Shown one piece after another: positions 31,322 to 41,464 of a stretch of 64,000 nucleotides of DNA. The first letter of the stretch is position 1; every line of letters begins with the position of its first letter. The position numbers and the translations under genes are program-made. This stretch comes from Priestia abyssalis (GTDB taxonomy: Bacteria; Bacillota; Bacilli; Bacillales; Bacillaceae_H), in contig NZ_KV917369.1 in the NCBI RefSeq assembly GCF_002019595.1, positions 5,314,326 through 5,378,325 on the forward strand. Reading direction: 5' to 3'. The notes under the pieces are model-generated. The model was given only the letters and a program-made list of their open reading frames with translations. It was not told where the DNA came from and did no database searches.

Positions 31322-34003
31322 TTATTTAGTAACTTGAAGATTGGCAAAGCTGCTTAACACGTTACCCGCTTGATCGGTGATATTCATGTTTGCCGCTGGT
31401 TTAATCGTCATAACTTTGGCTGCTTCCGTTGCCGTGAGCGGTTCATTGAATGCAATTTCGTATTTTGTGTTCCCCGAATTGGCTACCGCTGCCTCGTTTT
31501 GATACGCTTTGGACGTGTTATCGATGAATACTTCGAAATCAGCAGAAGGGGTACTCTCGCTTCCTCCGATTGTCGCATCCGTAAGCGCCTCGTTGAATGT
31601 CAACACGATTTTCGAGCCGTCAGATGCTAAAACGGCACTTAATAAGGAAGGTTTCGTATTATCTATAAACTGAATCGTTTCTTGATAAACGTTCCCTTTT
31701 AACAGATTGCCGGCCGCATCCTTTACGTTTTGAATCTTCAAGACGCGATTTGCGTTTTCCTTGAACTGTCCGTCCTTCAGTTTAAGAATAACTTCTTGCA
31801 TGCCTCCATTGAAGTAGGCGTCTTCAAACACTTTCATGCCATCGACTGTATAGTTGTTCACATCAATGGCGCTTGCACCCATTTTTTCGCTATATTGAAC
31901 TTTCACTGTCCCGTTTGCGGCATCATACGTCACGTTCCCCGCTGCTTCGCCGTTTGAATCGGAAAGTTCCGGTCTTACCGTATCCGCATCCGCCGTTAAC
32001 GTGAAATAGACTTTATATGCTTCACTATTATTATTTAAATCTTTCACTCCGCCTTCAGCAAACTCCAAACGGTATGCACCTTCAACCACTTCAGAAATGT
32101 GCTCACTAAGATCCACTACAATTCGTTCGCTATCATAAGGGTTTACTGTAATATCTTCAGCTTTTACCGTCTGCACGACCCCGTTCGGCGCTACAAGTCT
32201 AGCCGTTGCACCTGAAGAAAGGATGACTTTTTCATTAAAGGTCACGTATACAAGATTGCCTTTTGTTCTTGTTTCTACGATACTCGCAGCCGTTTGATCC
32301 AAATAAGAAACCGTCTCGGTCACCGTTTTAATCTCGTTGCCCGCATAATCCTTTTGACCGGTGAATGTCAACTTGTTAAAAGCATCATTATTCAAGGAAC
32401 CGATGTGAATTGTATAAACCTTCCCTGTCGCATCTATCTTATAGTCACCTTTTGTATCGAGTTTGCTGTCTTTCATTAAAGAGAAGGCATTGTCACCGTT
32501 GACCGAAATGGTACCCGCTTCATAAAGGGGCTCGCTGAATGTGACCTCGACGAGATTCTTGCTTAAAAGAGTGACTTTTTGGACTTCAGGTGCTGTTTGA
32601 TCGTCTGAACCGATCGTCAAATTGGCTTCCACTTTATTATTGGTAAAATAGTTATTAGCCAAATCCTTCGCACCAACCATCGTAAGTGCATAGCGTCCAT
32701 TTTCCAGAGATGAGGTATCAATTTCGACAACATCATTTCCTGCCGTAAACGGGGCGGTAATGGTTTTTGTGACGCCACCTTCATCCTTTAATGTTAATGT
32801 TCCAATTGTTGAAAGCGGCTCTGTGAAACGAATTGTTACTTTACCGGCAGCCTTGATGTAGTTTAATGAAGAAACAGCTGGTGCCGTATCATCATTCATT
32901 TTTATTACTTCATCGAACGTCATGAAGTCTTCTCCGCCCATTGTCTCTATTCCGTCTACAACGAAGCGATAAGTCTTATTATTCATAAGTAGAGATTTTG
33001 TTGCCGCCACTACCGTTATTCCATCATCTTGGAGCTCCACCGACTCAACCGCTTCGCCATCTATCGTAATATTACTTGCTGTTAATGTATCCTCATTTAT
33101 TTTTTTATTGAAATGGAGTTCAACGGTTTTTAAGTTGACCGCTTCCACCTTTGTCACCATTGGGATTAACGCTTCGACGATTACTTTCACAGATGCTTTT
33201 TTATCTGTTCCTTTAATGGTGCCTTCTACTGTAAATTCTCCTGTCTTAGAAGTGTCCAGCTTGCTCCATTGAACCTCTACTTCCCCTTTTTCACCATTGG
33301 CATATGTAACTTCCACTGTTTTCGGAAGGTCGGCCTCCTGATCTTCTTTCACTCGAATATCTCCCAATGAAGCCACTTTCATAATATCACCGCGCTGTGC
33401 TGCTAGGGCACGATAAACGAAAGAGGCAAATTGCGCCCTCGTTACCTTCTCTTTTGGACGGAACACCTCGACATTGGTCACGCCATTTTCCGAAAGAATC
33501 TCAATGTAAGAGCGGAACTGATCCTGCGCTTGATCTAAATCCTTTACCTGGCTTTCCTTTCCGGCGATGCGGATTAAATCAAATGCTTCTACTAACACTT
33601 TGGCCATTTGTTCACGTGTAATATGAATGTAAGGCATTAAGTTGCCGTTTGAACCCGTCATCGCTTTTGCGGTGAATACCTCGTAGGCAGCCTTGACCAG
33701 TTCTTGATCCTGAAAGTTTGCAGCTACATCCGTAAATACCGCTTCCACTTTCCCTTCACCTTCAATGGTACGTGCAATCATTTTCGCTGTCTGACCGCGG
33801 GTAATAGGGTCATTGGGACCAAAAGTGCCGTTCGGATAACCTTTAATAATCCCTTTATCCGTTAATACATCAATCGCCTCCGCGTGAGAAGTTCCCTTTT
33901 CGACATCCGGAAACGTGGCCGCATGCGCAACGGGAACCATCACCCCAGTTGCCATAACAGCAGATACAGACCCAGCCAAGAATTTGCGATAATTAGTAGA
34001 CAT
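31322..34003 (-). CDS. SLH-domain S-layer-like protein with Ig repeats (893 aa)
   Basis: A large exported protein that probably belongs to the S-layer or its accessory coat. The signal peptide ends at AHA|ATF (about residue 29). Three SLH repeats follow (about 30-205) with TRGQTAKMIARTI, TREQMAKVLVEAF and TRAQFASFVYRAL. A Big_4-type Ig domain lies at about 215-285 (LGDIRVKEDQEADLP, with GEFTVEGTIKGTDKKASV). SbsA-like Ig modules fill the rest, each with the pattern VTFSEPL ... GAKDLAGNYF. There are no cysteines in the regions I read. AAGGGGG precedes the ATG. It lies next to a second, similar gene on the same strand, separated by a terminator, so each has its own transcript. Confidence 0.9.
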   Translation of the reverse strand: MSTNYRKFLAGSVSAVMATGVMVPVAHAATFPDVEKGTSHAEAIDVLTDKGIIKGYPNGTFGPNDPITRGQTAKMIARTIEGEGKVEAVFTDVAANFQDQELVKAAYEVFTAKAMTGSNGNLMPYIHITREQMAKVLVEAFDLIRIAGKESQVKDLDQAQDQFRSYIEILSENGVTNVEVFRPKEKVTRAQFASFVYRALAAQRGDIMKVASLGDIRVKEDQEADLPKTVEVTYANGEKGEVEVQWSKLDTSKTGEFTVEGTIKGTDKKASVKVIVEALIPMVTKVEAVNLKTVELHFNKKINEDTLTASNITIDGEAVESVELQDDGITVVAATKSLLMNNKTYRFVVDGIETMGGEDFMTFDEVIKMNDDTAPAVSSLNYIKAAGKVTIRFTEPLSTIGTLTLKDEGGVTKTITAPFTAGNDVVEIDTSSLENGRYALTMVGAKDLANNYFTNNKVEANLTIGSDDQTAPEVQKVTLLSKNLVEVTFSEPLYEAGTISVNGDNAFSLMKDSKLDTKGDYKIDATGKVYTIHIGSLNNDAFNKLTFTGQKDYAGNEIKTVTETVSYLDQTAASIVETRTKGNLVYVTFNEKVILSSGATARLVAPNGVVQTVKAEDITVNPYDSERIVVDLSEHISEVVEGAYRLEFAEGGVKDLNNNSEAYKVYFTLTADADTVRPELSDSNGEAAGNVTYDAANGTVKVQYSEKMGASAIDVNNYTVDGMKVFEDAYFNGGMQEVILKLKDGQFKENANRVLKIQNVKDAAGNLLKGNVYQETIQFIDNTKPSLLSAVLASDGSKIVLTFNEALTDATIGGSESTPSADFEVFIDNTSKAYQNEAAVANSGNTKYEIAFNEPLTATEAAKVMTIKPAANMNITDQAGNVLSSFANLQVTK

Positions 34004-34121
34004 TCAAAAAAATCCCCCTTAGTATATGGTAAGTTAATAGACTGTTACTTCCAAGGGATATTTAACCAGTTTAAAAGAGAGCGAAACCTGTTTTGCAATA
34101 TTTTTTATAAAACCAATCAAC

Positions 34122-34157
34122 AAAAAGAGAGCTATCACGAATGTGATAGCTCTCTTT
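34122..34157 (-). terminator. Terminator of the 814-aa S-layer-like gene
   Basis: AAAGAGAGCTATCAC and its complement form a stem with a T-run on the minus strand. Confidence 0.85.
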
Positions 34158-34160
34158 CGA

Positions 34161-34199
34161 CATATGTCGCGTTATTTCGAGTGGTGACAGGTACCTTAT
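34161..34199 (-). repeat. REP-like palindrome, copy 1
   Basis: CATATGTCG is followed by TTCGAGTGGTGACAGGTACC, which runs right up to the stop codon of the 814-aa SLH protein. Relatives are at 51784, 53371 and 53489. It sits between the stop codon and the terminator. Confidence 0.55.
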
Positions 34200-36643
34200 T
34201 AGTTGATTGCTTTTGTTACTTCAACCACTTCGAAAGAAGCATGTTTGTTGCCAGCAGCATCTGTTACTTCGAATTTCTCTGCTGGTTTGATTGTGATAGC
34301 TTTCGCTAATTGTTGGCTAGTTAAAGCAGTTCCTAAAGTTAGCTTTACTTCTTTAGCGTTTGCACCAACTGCTTCTGCTACAGTGCCTTCATATGCTTTA
34401 CCGTCAACGAATACAGCAAAGTCAGCTACTGGAGTACCTTCTGCGATAGAATCCGCAGCCATGTTTTCGCTGAATGTTAAGACGATGTCTTTACCGTTTA
34501 CTAACTCAGCTTTTTGAAGAGCTGGCAATACGTTCTCAACAAGAGCTACATTATCTTTTACTTCTTTCACTGCAGTACCGTCTGCTGCTTTAACACCAGA
34601 TACTGTTAATTCATAGTTTCCTGAAGCCTTAACAGAACCTTCTTCAAGTGTTAATTCAACAGCTGCACCGTTGTCGTCGTTTTTAGTTAAAACCGCTTTT
34701 TCTACTTCTACACCTTCAATTGCATAGTTGTCAGTGTCAACTGCAGAAGCGCCGTTTACTTTACCATTGAACGTTACTGTGATTGCATTTTTACCGTTGT
34801 CAACGATAGTAGCTGCCACTTCTTGAGGGTCAACTTGCTCATCGTCCATACCGCGTACGAATGTAATTTCTTCTGCTTCGCTCTTATTCTTTGATTGAGC
34901 TGTATCAGTTACGAAACCTTCTGCTAATGTAACTGTCCAGTTTCCTTTAACAGCGTCTGCTAAAGCAACTTTTACAACTTTTGCATTATCTTTGTCTAAA
35001 ACTGGAGTAGCTTTGAATGTTTTAGTAGATGTTACATAGTCAGCAACATGTTTACCTTCGAATGTTACTTCTTGTCCACTTACAGTTACTTCTTCGTCAT
35101 AAGTAAGAACAAGAACTTCTTTGCCGTCTACTTTCTCTACTTTTTGGCTTACAAGCTCAGGAGCTTCAGTATCTACTGCAACGATTACTTGCTTTGTGAA
35201 GTCTTCTGCTTTGTTACCAGCTTTATCTTCGATACCTGTGATCTCAATTTTGTTAACGCCATCTGCAAAGTCATGTGTTACAGTGTAAGTTACACCATCT
35301 TCGTCAGCTTCTACTTTTGTTGCAGCATTGCCGTTGATTTTTACTGTTGGAGCTTTTACTGCTTCAGAGAATGTTACTTTTGCTTTTGTATCAGATAAAA
35401 CTTGTACTGATTTTACTTCAGGAGCTACTTTATCTGCTTCTTGCTTTTCAACAGTTACTTTCACTGGGTTTGGAGAAATGTAGTTGCCAGCAAAGTCTTT
35501 TGCACCAACGATTGTTACTTCTACTTCAGATTTCTCTTTAACAGCTGTTAAATCAACAGTGATGAAGTTTTCACCAGCTGTGTGTGCTGCTACTTTAGCA
35601 TCAGCATTGTTCACCGTTACTTCACCAACCGTTTTAACTGGCTCAGAGAACATGATTTTCGCTGTGTTTACATCAACATATTCAACATCTGCAACTGTAG
35701 GGCGAGTTGTGTCTTCAGCTACGAAGAATCCAGCAAATGCTTCTACTTCATTTCCGTCAACGTCTTTAACGCCAGTGATTGTTACAGCATATTTACCTTT
35801 GAAGATTTCATCTCCAGCAGCAGTGATTACTAATGACTTGCCATCTTCGCTCAATTCAGCTTTTGCTTTTGATAAATCAACGCCTTTTGCGTCAGCTACT
35901 GTATCGATAGCAACTGAATCTTTTAATTTGCCGTTTTCGTCCATGATTGTGTTTACACTTACCGCAGTAGCGAATTTAACTTCAACTTGCTTACCGTTGA
36001 TTGCTTCTACGCTTTCAACTGCAGGAGTCACTTCTTTGATTAAGTTCATCGCACGGTAAACGAATGCAGCGAATTGGCCGCGTTTTACTGTTTCAGTTGG
36101 GCGGAAGTTTCCGTCAGCAACTTGAGTTACACCGTTTTCAGCTAAGATTTGGATGTATTCACGTTGGCTTTCATGAGCTTTTTCTAGGTCTTTGATTTCA
36201 ACGTCAGAACCTTCAACATGCTCTAAGTCGAAGTGCTCAACAATGATTTTTGCCATTTGTTGACGAGTTAATTTTGAATAAGGGTTTAATTTACCGTTTG
36301 CACCAGTCATAACACCAGCTTCGTTTACTTCGTAAGCTGCTTTTGTTAATTCTTCGTCAGATAAAGAAACGTCAGAGAATACTTGCTCTAATTTGCCTTC
36401 GCCTTCGATTAAACGAGCGAATACAACTGCAGCTTGACGGCGAGTTAATTCACCGTTGATATCGAACTTTCCATCTTTTCCGACAAAAATTCCTTTTTCT
36501 GCTAAATCGTTAATTGCTTCCGCGAATTGATGATCAGCTGGAACATCAGAGAAAGATGCTGCACTTGCTGCTGGTGCGATTGCGCTTGCTACTACAGCTG
36601 CTGTTACAGTGCCAGCTACGAATTTACGATAGTTTTTAGACAT
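34199..36643 (-). CDS. SLH-domain S-layer protein (814 aa)
   Basis: Probably one of the main S-layer subunits. The signal peptide begins MSKNYRKFVAGTVTAAVVAS, and cleavage is after ASA (about residue 29). Three SLH repeats follow (about 30-205) with ELTRRQAAVVFARLIEG, LTRQQMAKIIVEHF and KRGQFAAFVYRAM. The remaining 600 residues are SbsA-type Ig modules, acidic, rich in Ala, Val, Thr and Lys, with no Cys seen. Codon choice is strongly biased (GCT, GTT, AAC, ACT), as in highly expressed genes. The first 210 residues are almost identical to those of the 1066-aa protein at 53544-56744, while the rest differs. The ATG follows AGGGGGC. A promoter and a leader hairpin lie upstream. Confidence 0.9.
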   Translation of the reverse strand: MSKNYRKFVAGTVTAAVVASAIAPAASAASFSDVPADHQFAEAINDLAEKGIFVGKDGKFDINGELTRRQAAVVFARLIEGEGKLEQVFSDVSLSDEELTKAAYEVNEAGVMTGANGKLNPYSKLTRQQMAKIIVEHFDLEHVEGSDVEIKDLEKAHESQREYIQILAENGVTQVADGNFRPTETVKRGQFAAFVYRAMNLIKEVTPAVESVEAINGKQVEVKFATAVSVNTIMDENGKLKDSVAIDTVADAKGVDLSKAKAELSEDGKSLVITAAGDEIFKGKYAVTITGVKDVDGNEVEAFAGFFVAEDTTRPTVADVEYVDVNTAKIMFSEPVKTVGEVTVNNADAKVAAHTAGENFITVDLTAVKEKSEVEVTIVGAKDFAGNYISPNPVKVTVEKQEADKVAPEVKSVQVLSDTKAKVTFSEAVKAPTVKINGNAATKVEADEDGVTYTVTHDFADGVNKIEITGIEDKAGNKAEDFTKQVIVAVDTEAPELVSQKVEKVDGKEVLVLTYDEEVTVSGQEVTFEGKHVADYVTSTKTFKATPVLDKDNAKVVKVALADAVKGNWTVTLAEGFVTDTAQSKNKSEAEEITFVRGMDDEQVDPQEVAATIVDNGKNAITVTFNGKVNGASAVDTDNYAIEGVEVEKAVLTKNDDNGAAVELTLEEGSVKASGNYELTVSGVKAADGTAVKEVKDNVALVENVLPALQKAELVNGKDIVLTFSENMAADSIAEGTPVADFAVFVDGKAYEGTVAEAVGANAKEVKLTLGTALTSQQLAKAITIKPAEKFEVTDAAGNKHASFEVVEVTKAIN

Positions 36644-36734
36644 GTTGAAAAGCCCCCTAAGTATTGTTCATTCATAATTTAAGTAGTTAAGTAATTGATT
36701 ATGGTGATTATGTCGATTATTGTCGAAAGATGCC

Positions 36735-36798
36735 ACTTTTCCCATATTGGGAAATACCTGAGCAACTTTCTATTAAAATACTAACATGGTATTATCAA
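36735..36798 (-). promoter_or_regulatory. Promoter and leader hairpin of the 814-aa S-layer gene
   Basis: On the minus strand TTGATA (36793-36798) and TAATAG (36770-36775) are 17 nt apart. The leader of about 120 nt begins with a palindrome, TTTCCCAATATGGGAAA (about 36737-36753). Stable 5' hairpins of this sort are known to protect S-layer mRNA; that function here is inferred. Confidence 0.5.
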
Positions 36799-36924
36799 GA
36801 AAAAAAGCGGTTATTATTGTAACGATTGGTAAACATATGATATAATAAAAAAATATGGAAATTTAAAGCTCCTTTTGACATAGACGAAACCCTATTTATC
36901 GGACTTATATACCTAATAAAATGT

Positions 36925-36961
36925 AAAAAAATGCGCGACTGCAGAGCAATCGCGCATTTTT
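36925..36961 (-). terminator. Terminator of the SLH-CAP gene
   Basis: AAAAAATGCGCGA pairs with TCGCGCATTTTT 9 nt past the stop codon. Confidence 0.8.
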
Positions 36962-36969
36962 CATTCTTT

Positions 36970-38445
36970 CTATGGGGTAAAAAAGTTTTGGGCATAGTAT
37001 GGAATGGAATTTCCATTAAATGCAACCCCTACTCCTAAATACGTCCATTTCGGCTGCAGCACATTTTTACGATGGCCTAATGAATTCATTAACGCTTCAT
37101 GGGCAAAGATACTGCTGAATTGCCCCATCGCAATGTTCTCTCCGGCCATTGAATAGGAAATGCCGTCCCGATCCATTCGCTGGAAAGGAGAAAGCCCCTG
37201 CAGATTTTGATGGTTAAAATAGTTATTCTTAGCCATGTCTGCGCTATGCTTTCGAGCTGTATTCGAAATAGGATCATGCCATTTTAAAATCGACAACCCG
37301 TTTTTCACTCTTGTCGCATTGACCAAATCAAACAATTGCCATTCAAAGCCTTTGCGAAGAGAATCGCTTCCTTTCCCGTAAAAGCCTTGCTTTCTTTCTT
37401 CCGCACTTTTTTCCATCAACTGAACAGCGGTTACTTTCTCACTGTTATGCAAATCATAGAAGAAAGTGACATACACGTTCCGAATCAAATACGTATCATA
37501 TTCTTCATCTTCAATCGCGTAGTTCGTCCCGCCTTTTTGAATTGTTTTAAGAGGAGTTCCCCATGCGTGACGGACGGCTGTTTTCGCGGAACCAATCTTA
37601 ATCTCTTTTCCAATATTGGCCACATCCTGGTTTGTGTATAAGGAAACTACTTTGCCGTTTGCGTAGCCTGTCATGAAGAACTGTTTGTAGTTTTGATGAT
37701 ACGTATTCCACACAAGGCCGTACTCATTGATTCCTTTTCGTTGGGGCTCTCCGTAGTATGCTTCTACTTGGGACTGCCCATCCCCTATTGCAATCCCTTT
37801 GACGGACAAATCTCTCGTTTGCTGAAAGAGGGATTGTTCAACCACTTTTAAGGTTTTTGGAAGGTCACTTGTATGAAAACGGTGCAAAAGGGTCATTCCT
37901 TGAGCTCGAGTAAGGAGCGCATCTGGATGGAAAGATTCATACGTTTTAAGATAAGTCCCCTGGCTCGAAGGATAGCCTGTCGAAAGCTGCTGATCATACA
38001 TCCATTGAACTGCTTGCTTTTCCGTCATATTTTTTCCTGTTACAGCTTGTGCAAGAAGCAAAGCCGTATCTCCCCGCCGGATGGCAGTATGGGATGATTT
38101 AATTCCTTTTACTGGAAGATGATAGTTTGCGGCCATTTCATATTGCTTTGAGGCCCAATGTTGAGCGTCCTTTGAAGCCAATTCCAATTCCTTTGGTGCA
38201 AGATAACGGAGGAGCATGGTCAAATACTGTGCTTCTGTTAACGCCTGGTATGGTTTTAATAGCTGCTCTTTCGGATACCCCATCACGATTCCATTTTCAA
38301 CCGCCCATGTTACAGGCTGGGCCCAATAAGCCTTCTCATTATAATCGTGGTAAGCAGAGACACCGGAACTAACACCATATGAATGATTGCTTGTAAAATT
38401 CAAAAAAACCGCCATCATTAAGAAAAGGATGACTACTCGTCTCAT
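36970..38445 (-). CDS. SLH protein with CAP (SCP/PR-1) domain
   Basis: A 491-residue exported protein. A signal peptide (about 1-24) is followed by divergent SLH repeats (about 30-200; for example AYWAQPVTWAVENGIVMGYP and LTRAQGMTLLHRF). A CAP-associated domain (about 205-345) is recognised by GISIGDGQ-like strands, GLVWNTYHQNYKQFFMTGY and IGSAKTAVRHAWGTP. The CAP domain (about 365-491) shows LVNATRVKNGLSILKWHDPI, ARKHSADMAKNNYFNH, AGENIAMG and LGHRKNVLQPKWTYLGVG. Bacterial CAP proteins of this type are common in spore formers, and their activity is unclear. The SLH repeats place it on the wall polymer. Confidence 0.9.
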   Translation of the reverse strand: MRRVVILFLMMAVFLNFTSNHSYGVSSGVSAYHDYNEKAYWAQPVTWAVENGIVMGYPKEQLLKPYQALTEAQYLTMLLRYLAPKELELASKDAQHWASKQYEMAANYHLPVKGIKSSHTAIRRGDTALLLAQAVTGKNMTEKQAVQWMYDQQLSTGYPSSQGTYLKTYESFHPDALLTRAQGMTLLHRFHTSDLPKTLKVVEQSLFQQTRDLSVKGIAIGDGQSQVEAYYGEPQRKGINEYGLVWNTYHQNYKQFFMTGYANGKVVSLYTNQDVANIGKEIKIGSAKTAVRHAWGTPLKTIQKGGTNYAIEDEEYDTYLIRNVYVTFFYDLHNSEKVTAVQLMEKSAEERKQGFYGKGSDSLRKGFEWQLFDLVNATRVKNGLSILKWHDPISNTARKHSADMAKNNYFNHQNLQGLSPFQRMDRDGISYSMAGENIAMGQFSSIFAHEALMNSLGHRKNVLQPKWTYLGVGVAFNGNSIPYYAQNFFTP

Positions 38446-38590
38446 TTTGTCTCATCCTCCGTTCTAGTTATCTTCAACACTATTATAAGGAATCTGTTCC
38501 TATGAAAACAGACCTCTATCATACTATTTTTACACGTTAAATCCGTTATAAACGTCTTAATAGGAAATTTCGTACGACCTTTTTCTACAA

Positions 38591-38636
38591 TAAAGCGACG
38601 AGCAGTATCCCGAAAGAGATACTGCCCGTCGCTTTA
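38591..38636 (-). terminator. Terminator of the M14 peptidase gene
   Basis: AAAGCGACG-GCAGTATC and GATACTGC-CGTCGCTTT form a long stem with T-runs on the minus strand. Confidence 0.85.
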
Positions 38637-38647
38637 TTTAAATGAAT

Positions 38648-41347
38648 TTACTTAACTGAATTAGCAAAAATCGCATTCGACAAGAGTCGATAGCTTTGCT
38701 TTGTGTGCGCACGGAATGTAAGATCATTGGCATAAGCTACCATGTTATAATCATCCTGCTGCCACGAGAAGGCCATGATTTGTCCTTTCACTTGCTCTTT
38801 GCCCGGCCACCAGCCTGCTTTGTAAAAATCAGCCGCACTGCTTACCTGCAACAACTCTTGCGCTCCAGCCGGCAGCGTTTTAATCCATGTACCGGAAGCC
38901 GTATAAATCCATTCTTCATTTTCATAACCAGATGTATATATATGATTTGGAGTGACGTTCATTTTAAGAATGCCCTCATGATAGAAATCCGTATTTCCAT
39001 ATTCAAGACCTGGAACAATATTTTGATCTTTTACATATTTCAGCGCTCCGCCTCCAGAGAAAATATAGGTTTTCCCTGTTTGAACCTTCGCTTTTCCTTG
39101 ATCATCAAAGATGAGGGAACTGTCTGCTTCTGCCCCAAGCGTAAAGCCCAGTTCGTTCAGAATAAATTTGGATGCTGCGCTTCCTGCCGCATAGATTGAT
39201 TTCTTTTCTAGTTTTTTCGTTGTAAGCTCACCTTTGGCAGGAGTGATCTCTACCATATATTTAGAAGCGAAAGATTGTAAATCTTTCGATAACACCACAA
39301 AGTCACCTGCACGGTAATCTCCGCTTGCTTCCGTTACATACTGCACATCTCTTCCTTGTCCAAGCAATTCATTCACAAGCTTAACGGCATCATTGTTCGT
39401 ATTGCCAACCACATATTTTTCGACCTTTTTATCAATAGCCAAAGCCAGCTTGTCTACTTTACTTACTGCAGTTGTTTTGTTTTTAAAAGCATTTTTCTGG
39501 TAAATGCCATAACGGTCAAAGCCGCGCAAATCAGGGAAATTCGTAATAACAGAATCATACATCGCTTCCCAATCGGATACATCTTCACCATCTGCTAAAA
39601 CGGCATTGGCCAGCCCGCGTTTCGCTTGATGCATCGGTACAATGAACGAGCCTTTTGGATATTTGACCCCTTTTATCGTCACTTCTTCTGTCGTTTGTTC
39701 TACTTTCATACCATTACGAATCAAGTATTCTACCATATTATAAACTTCTAAATCATTTTTTTGGAGTGATTCAGAAACCGGCAGCACATAATAGTCCGGG
39801 AAGAAATTTCGATTTTGATCACGGTCTCGTCCAATTACTTTTCCATCTTGATTGACAAGCCATTGATCAACCTCTTTATTATCTTCGCCATTTACACCGC
39901 GTTTAAAAATTTCCAATTGGTTCATGTACAGCTCTTGCTTATGATCAAGCGCATACTTCACTGCCCCGAAATTGGCATAAATTAACGCTTTATTGGACTC
40001 TTCATTTAAATCTGGAATTTCGACTGTATGTCCCATCGCACCATGGAACATCGCATACATTGCCGTATAAGCCGTCGTTGCATCATCCCAGCCGTTTTCG
40101 TAATCCAATGCAGGAATTTCATATTTTTCATAAGCGGTATTGGCAATACCCGCTCTTCCCATCGCATGGGCATTATCGAGCATACCATCCATCAATAAAT
40201 CATATTCGAAGTTCGGATTATGAGGAGGTGTACACGGCTCAATCAAAAATCCTTTCACGAACCCGTGCAGATCCAAGAATGATAGTGGTGTCCATTTCGC
40301 GATTTCCTGTGTGACGATGACCGATTCTTTTTGCGTTTGATAGCCGTTGTCACGATTCAAGTCAAAGCCGTTTGCATTATGTCTCGTGTTGTTCACACGG
40401 CCATCCGCATTATGGGCAAGGTTAAAGATGAAGATAAAGTGATCCAATGCATCGTTCACATCCAGTGTGACTGTTTGTGGATTTCCTTTATCATCTGTTG
40501 TTTCATAAGAAATGACATCTTCTTTCGTAAATTGATGCAATAGGTCCAGCATAGCATCCACACCTGGTGCTTCATCCGGATGGATATTATTGAACCAAAT
40601 CGGTACTTGATAGTTTTCCAGCTTGCCTGACTGAATGTCTTTTTGCAATTGTGCCGGGTTTTCCAATGCCTGCGGAAGCGTTTCATTCAAGTACGTGTTG
40701 ACTGCCGCTTTATCCTTTGCCAGCACGACAAAATGCATATCTCTTCCTTCTACCGTCTGACCGATTGATTTATATTCGGTGTAACGATCCTGTTTTTTCT
40801 CATTGAAAATCTGATCGATTTCCGGCTTGATTTCCTCGTATTTACGATAGCTGTCATAGACATTGAGCTTCAAGGAAACGGCTGCCTTCTCCCCTTTTTT
40901 TGGATCTTTCACCGCTAATTCATAATGGTTGATAAACTGTGGATATTTAACGCGAATGCTTCGCGGCGATAAATCATTCGTATCGAACAACAAATCAAAA
41001 TGAAGAACTGTCCTAATTCGAGTCGTTCCTTTTACATATTGAGGACTTTCTTTAAACGTAATATAAGGTCCCCCCGTAAAGTCTCCCTTATCTTTATTCC
41101 ATTTCTTCCATGCATTCAACGGCTTCCCGCCAAATGACCACTCTATTTTTGATAAATCCGCTTTGTAGCCTAAATCCACTTCTATCGTTACGTCTCTTGC
41201 TTCCGTCATGGAAAGAAGCGATTGGCTGACGCTCATACTGGTTTGTTTCTTTTCTTCTTTAGCTGCTGCAAGAGCCGCACTATTCGGCAGTAAAACAGAC
41301 AGCATGAGTACGAGCGCGATTAAAAGTATATGAACCTTTTTCTTCAT
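38648..41347 (-). CDS. Secreted M14 family zinc carboxypeptidase
   Basis: An 899-residue exported peptidase with a signal peptide (cleavage near ALA|AAK). The M14 domain (about 185-460) has the zinc ligands His and Glu in NNIHPDEAPGVDA and the third His in FLDLHGFVKGF, the substrate-site ANGFDLNRDNGY and the catalytic Glu in GHTVEIPDLNEES. The N-terminal 180 residues form a beta domain and the C-terminal 350 residues include a region resembling class I glutamine-amidotransferase-like domains often joined to large M14 enzymes. It has no SLH repeats. Likely substrates are stem peptides or exogenous peptides. It is monocistronic. Confidence 0.9.
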   Translation of the reverse strand: MKKKVHILLIALVLMLSVLLPNSAALAAAKEEKKQTSMSVSQSLLSMTEARDVTIEVDLGYKADLSKIEWSFGGKPLNAWKKWNKDKGDFTGGPYITFKESPQYVKGTTRIRTVLHFDLLFDTNDLSPRSIRVKYPQFINHYELAVKDPKKGEKAAVSLKLNVYDSYRKYEEIKPEIDQIFNEKKQDRYTEYKSIGQTVEGRDMHFVVLAKDKAAVNTYLNETLPQALENPAQLQKDIQSGKLENYQVPIWFNNIHPDEAPGVDAMLDLLHQFTKEDVISYETTDDKGNPQTVTLDVNDALDHFIFIFNLAHNADGRVNNTRHNANGFDLNRDNGYQTQKESVIVTQEIAKWTPLSFLDLHGFVKGFLIEPCTPPHNPNFEYDLLMDGMLDNAHAMGRAGIANTAYEKYEIPALDYENGWDDATTAYTAMYAMFHGAMGHTVEIPDLNEESNKALIYANFGAVKYALDHKQELYMNQLEIFKRGVNGEDNKEVDQWLVNQDGKVIGRDRDQNRNFFPDYYVLPVSESLQKNDLEVYNMVEYLIRNGMKVEQTTEEVTIKGVKYPKGSFIVPMHQAKRGLANAVLADGEDVSDWEAMYDSVITNFPDLRGFDRYGIYQKNAFKNKTTAVSKVDKLALAIDKKVEKYVVGNTNNDAVKLVNELLGQGRDVQYVTEASGDYRAGDFVVLSKDLQSFASKYMVEITPAKGELTTKKLEKKSIYAAGSAASKFILNELGFTLGAEADSSLIFDDQGKAKVQTGKTYIFSGGGALKYVKDQNIVPGLEYGNTDFYHEGILKMNVTPNHIYTSGYENEEWIYTASGTWIKTLPAGAQELLQVSSAADFYKAGWWPGKEQVKGQIMAFSWQQDDYNMVAYANDLTFRAHTKQSYRLLSNAIFANSVK

Positions 41348-41464
41348 CCCCCTACTTCCTCTCTTTTCTATTATTTGAAAATTATGTATTTTTATATCAA
41401 AATCATATCATAGTTTTTCGAAAAGCGAAATATATTAATATACATAAATTGTTTGACACATAAG

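Noticed and set aside
33884-34309. 141-codon plus-strand frame across the gap between two S-layer genes
   Set aside because: It overlaps the ends of both genes and the terminator hairpin; the translation is rich in Cys, Phe and Ser and resembles no protein.
35484-36059. 191-codon open frame antisense to the 814-aa S-layer gene
   Set aside because: It is a mirror of the biased codons of the S-layer gene, has no ribosome binding site, and its product is low-complexity Ser/Thr.
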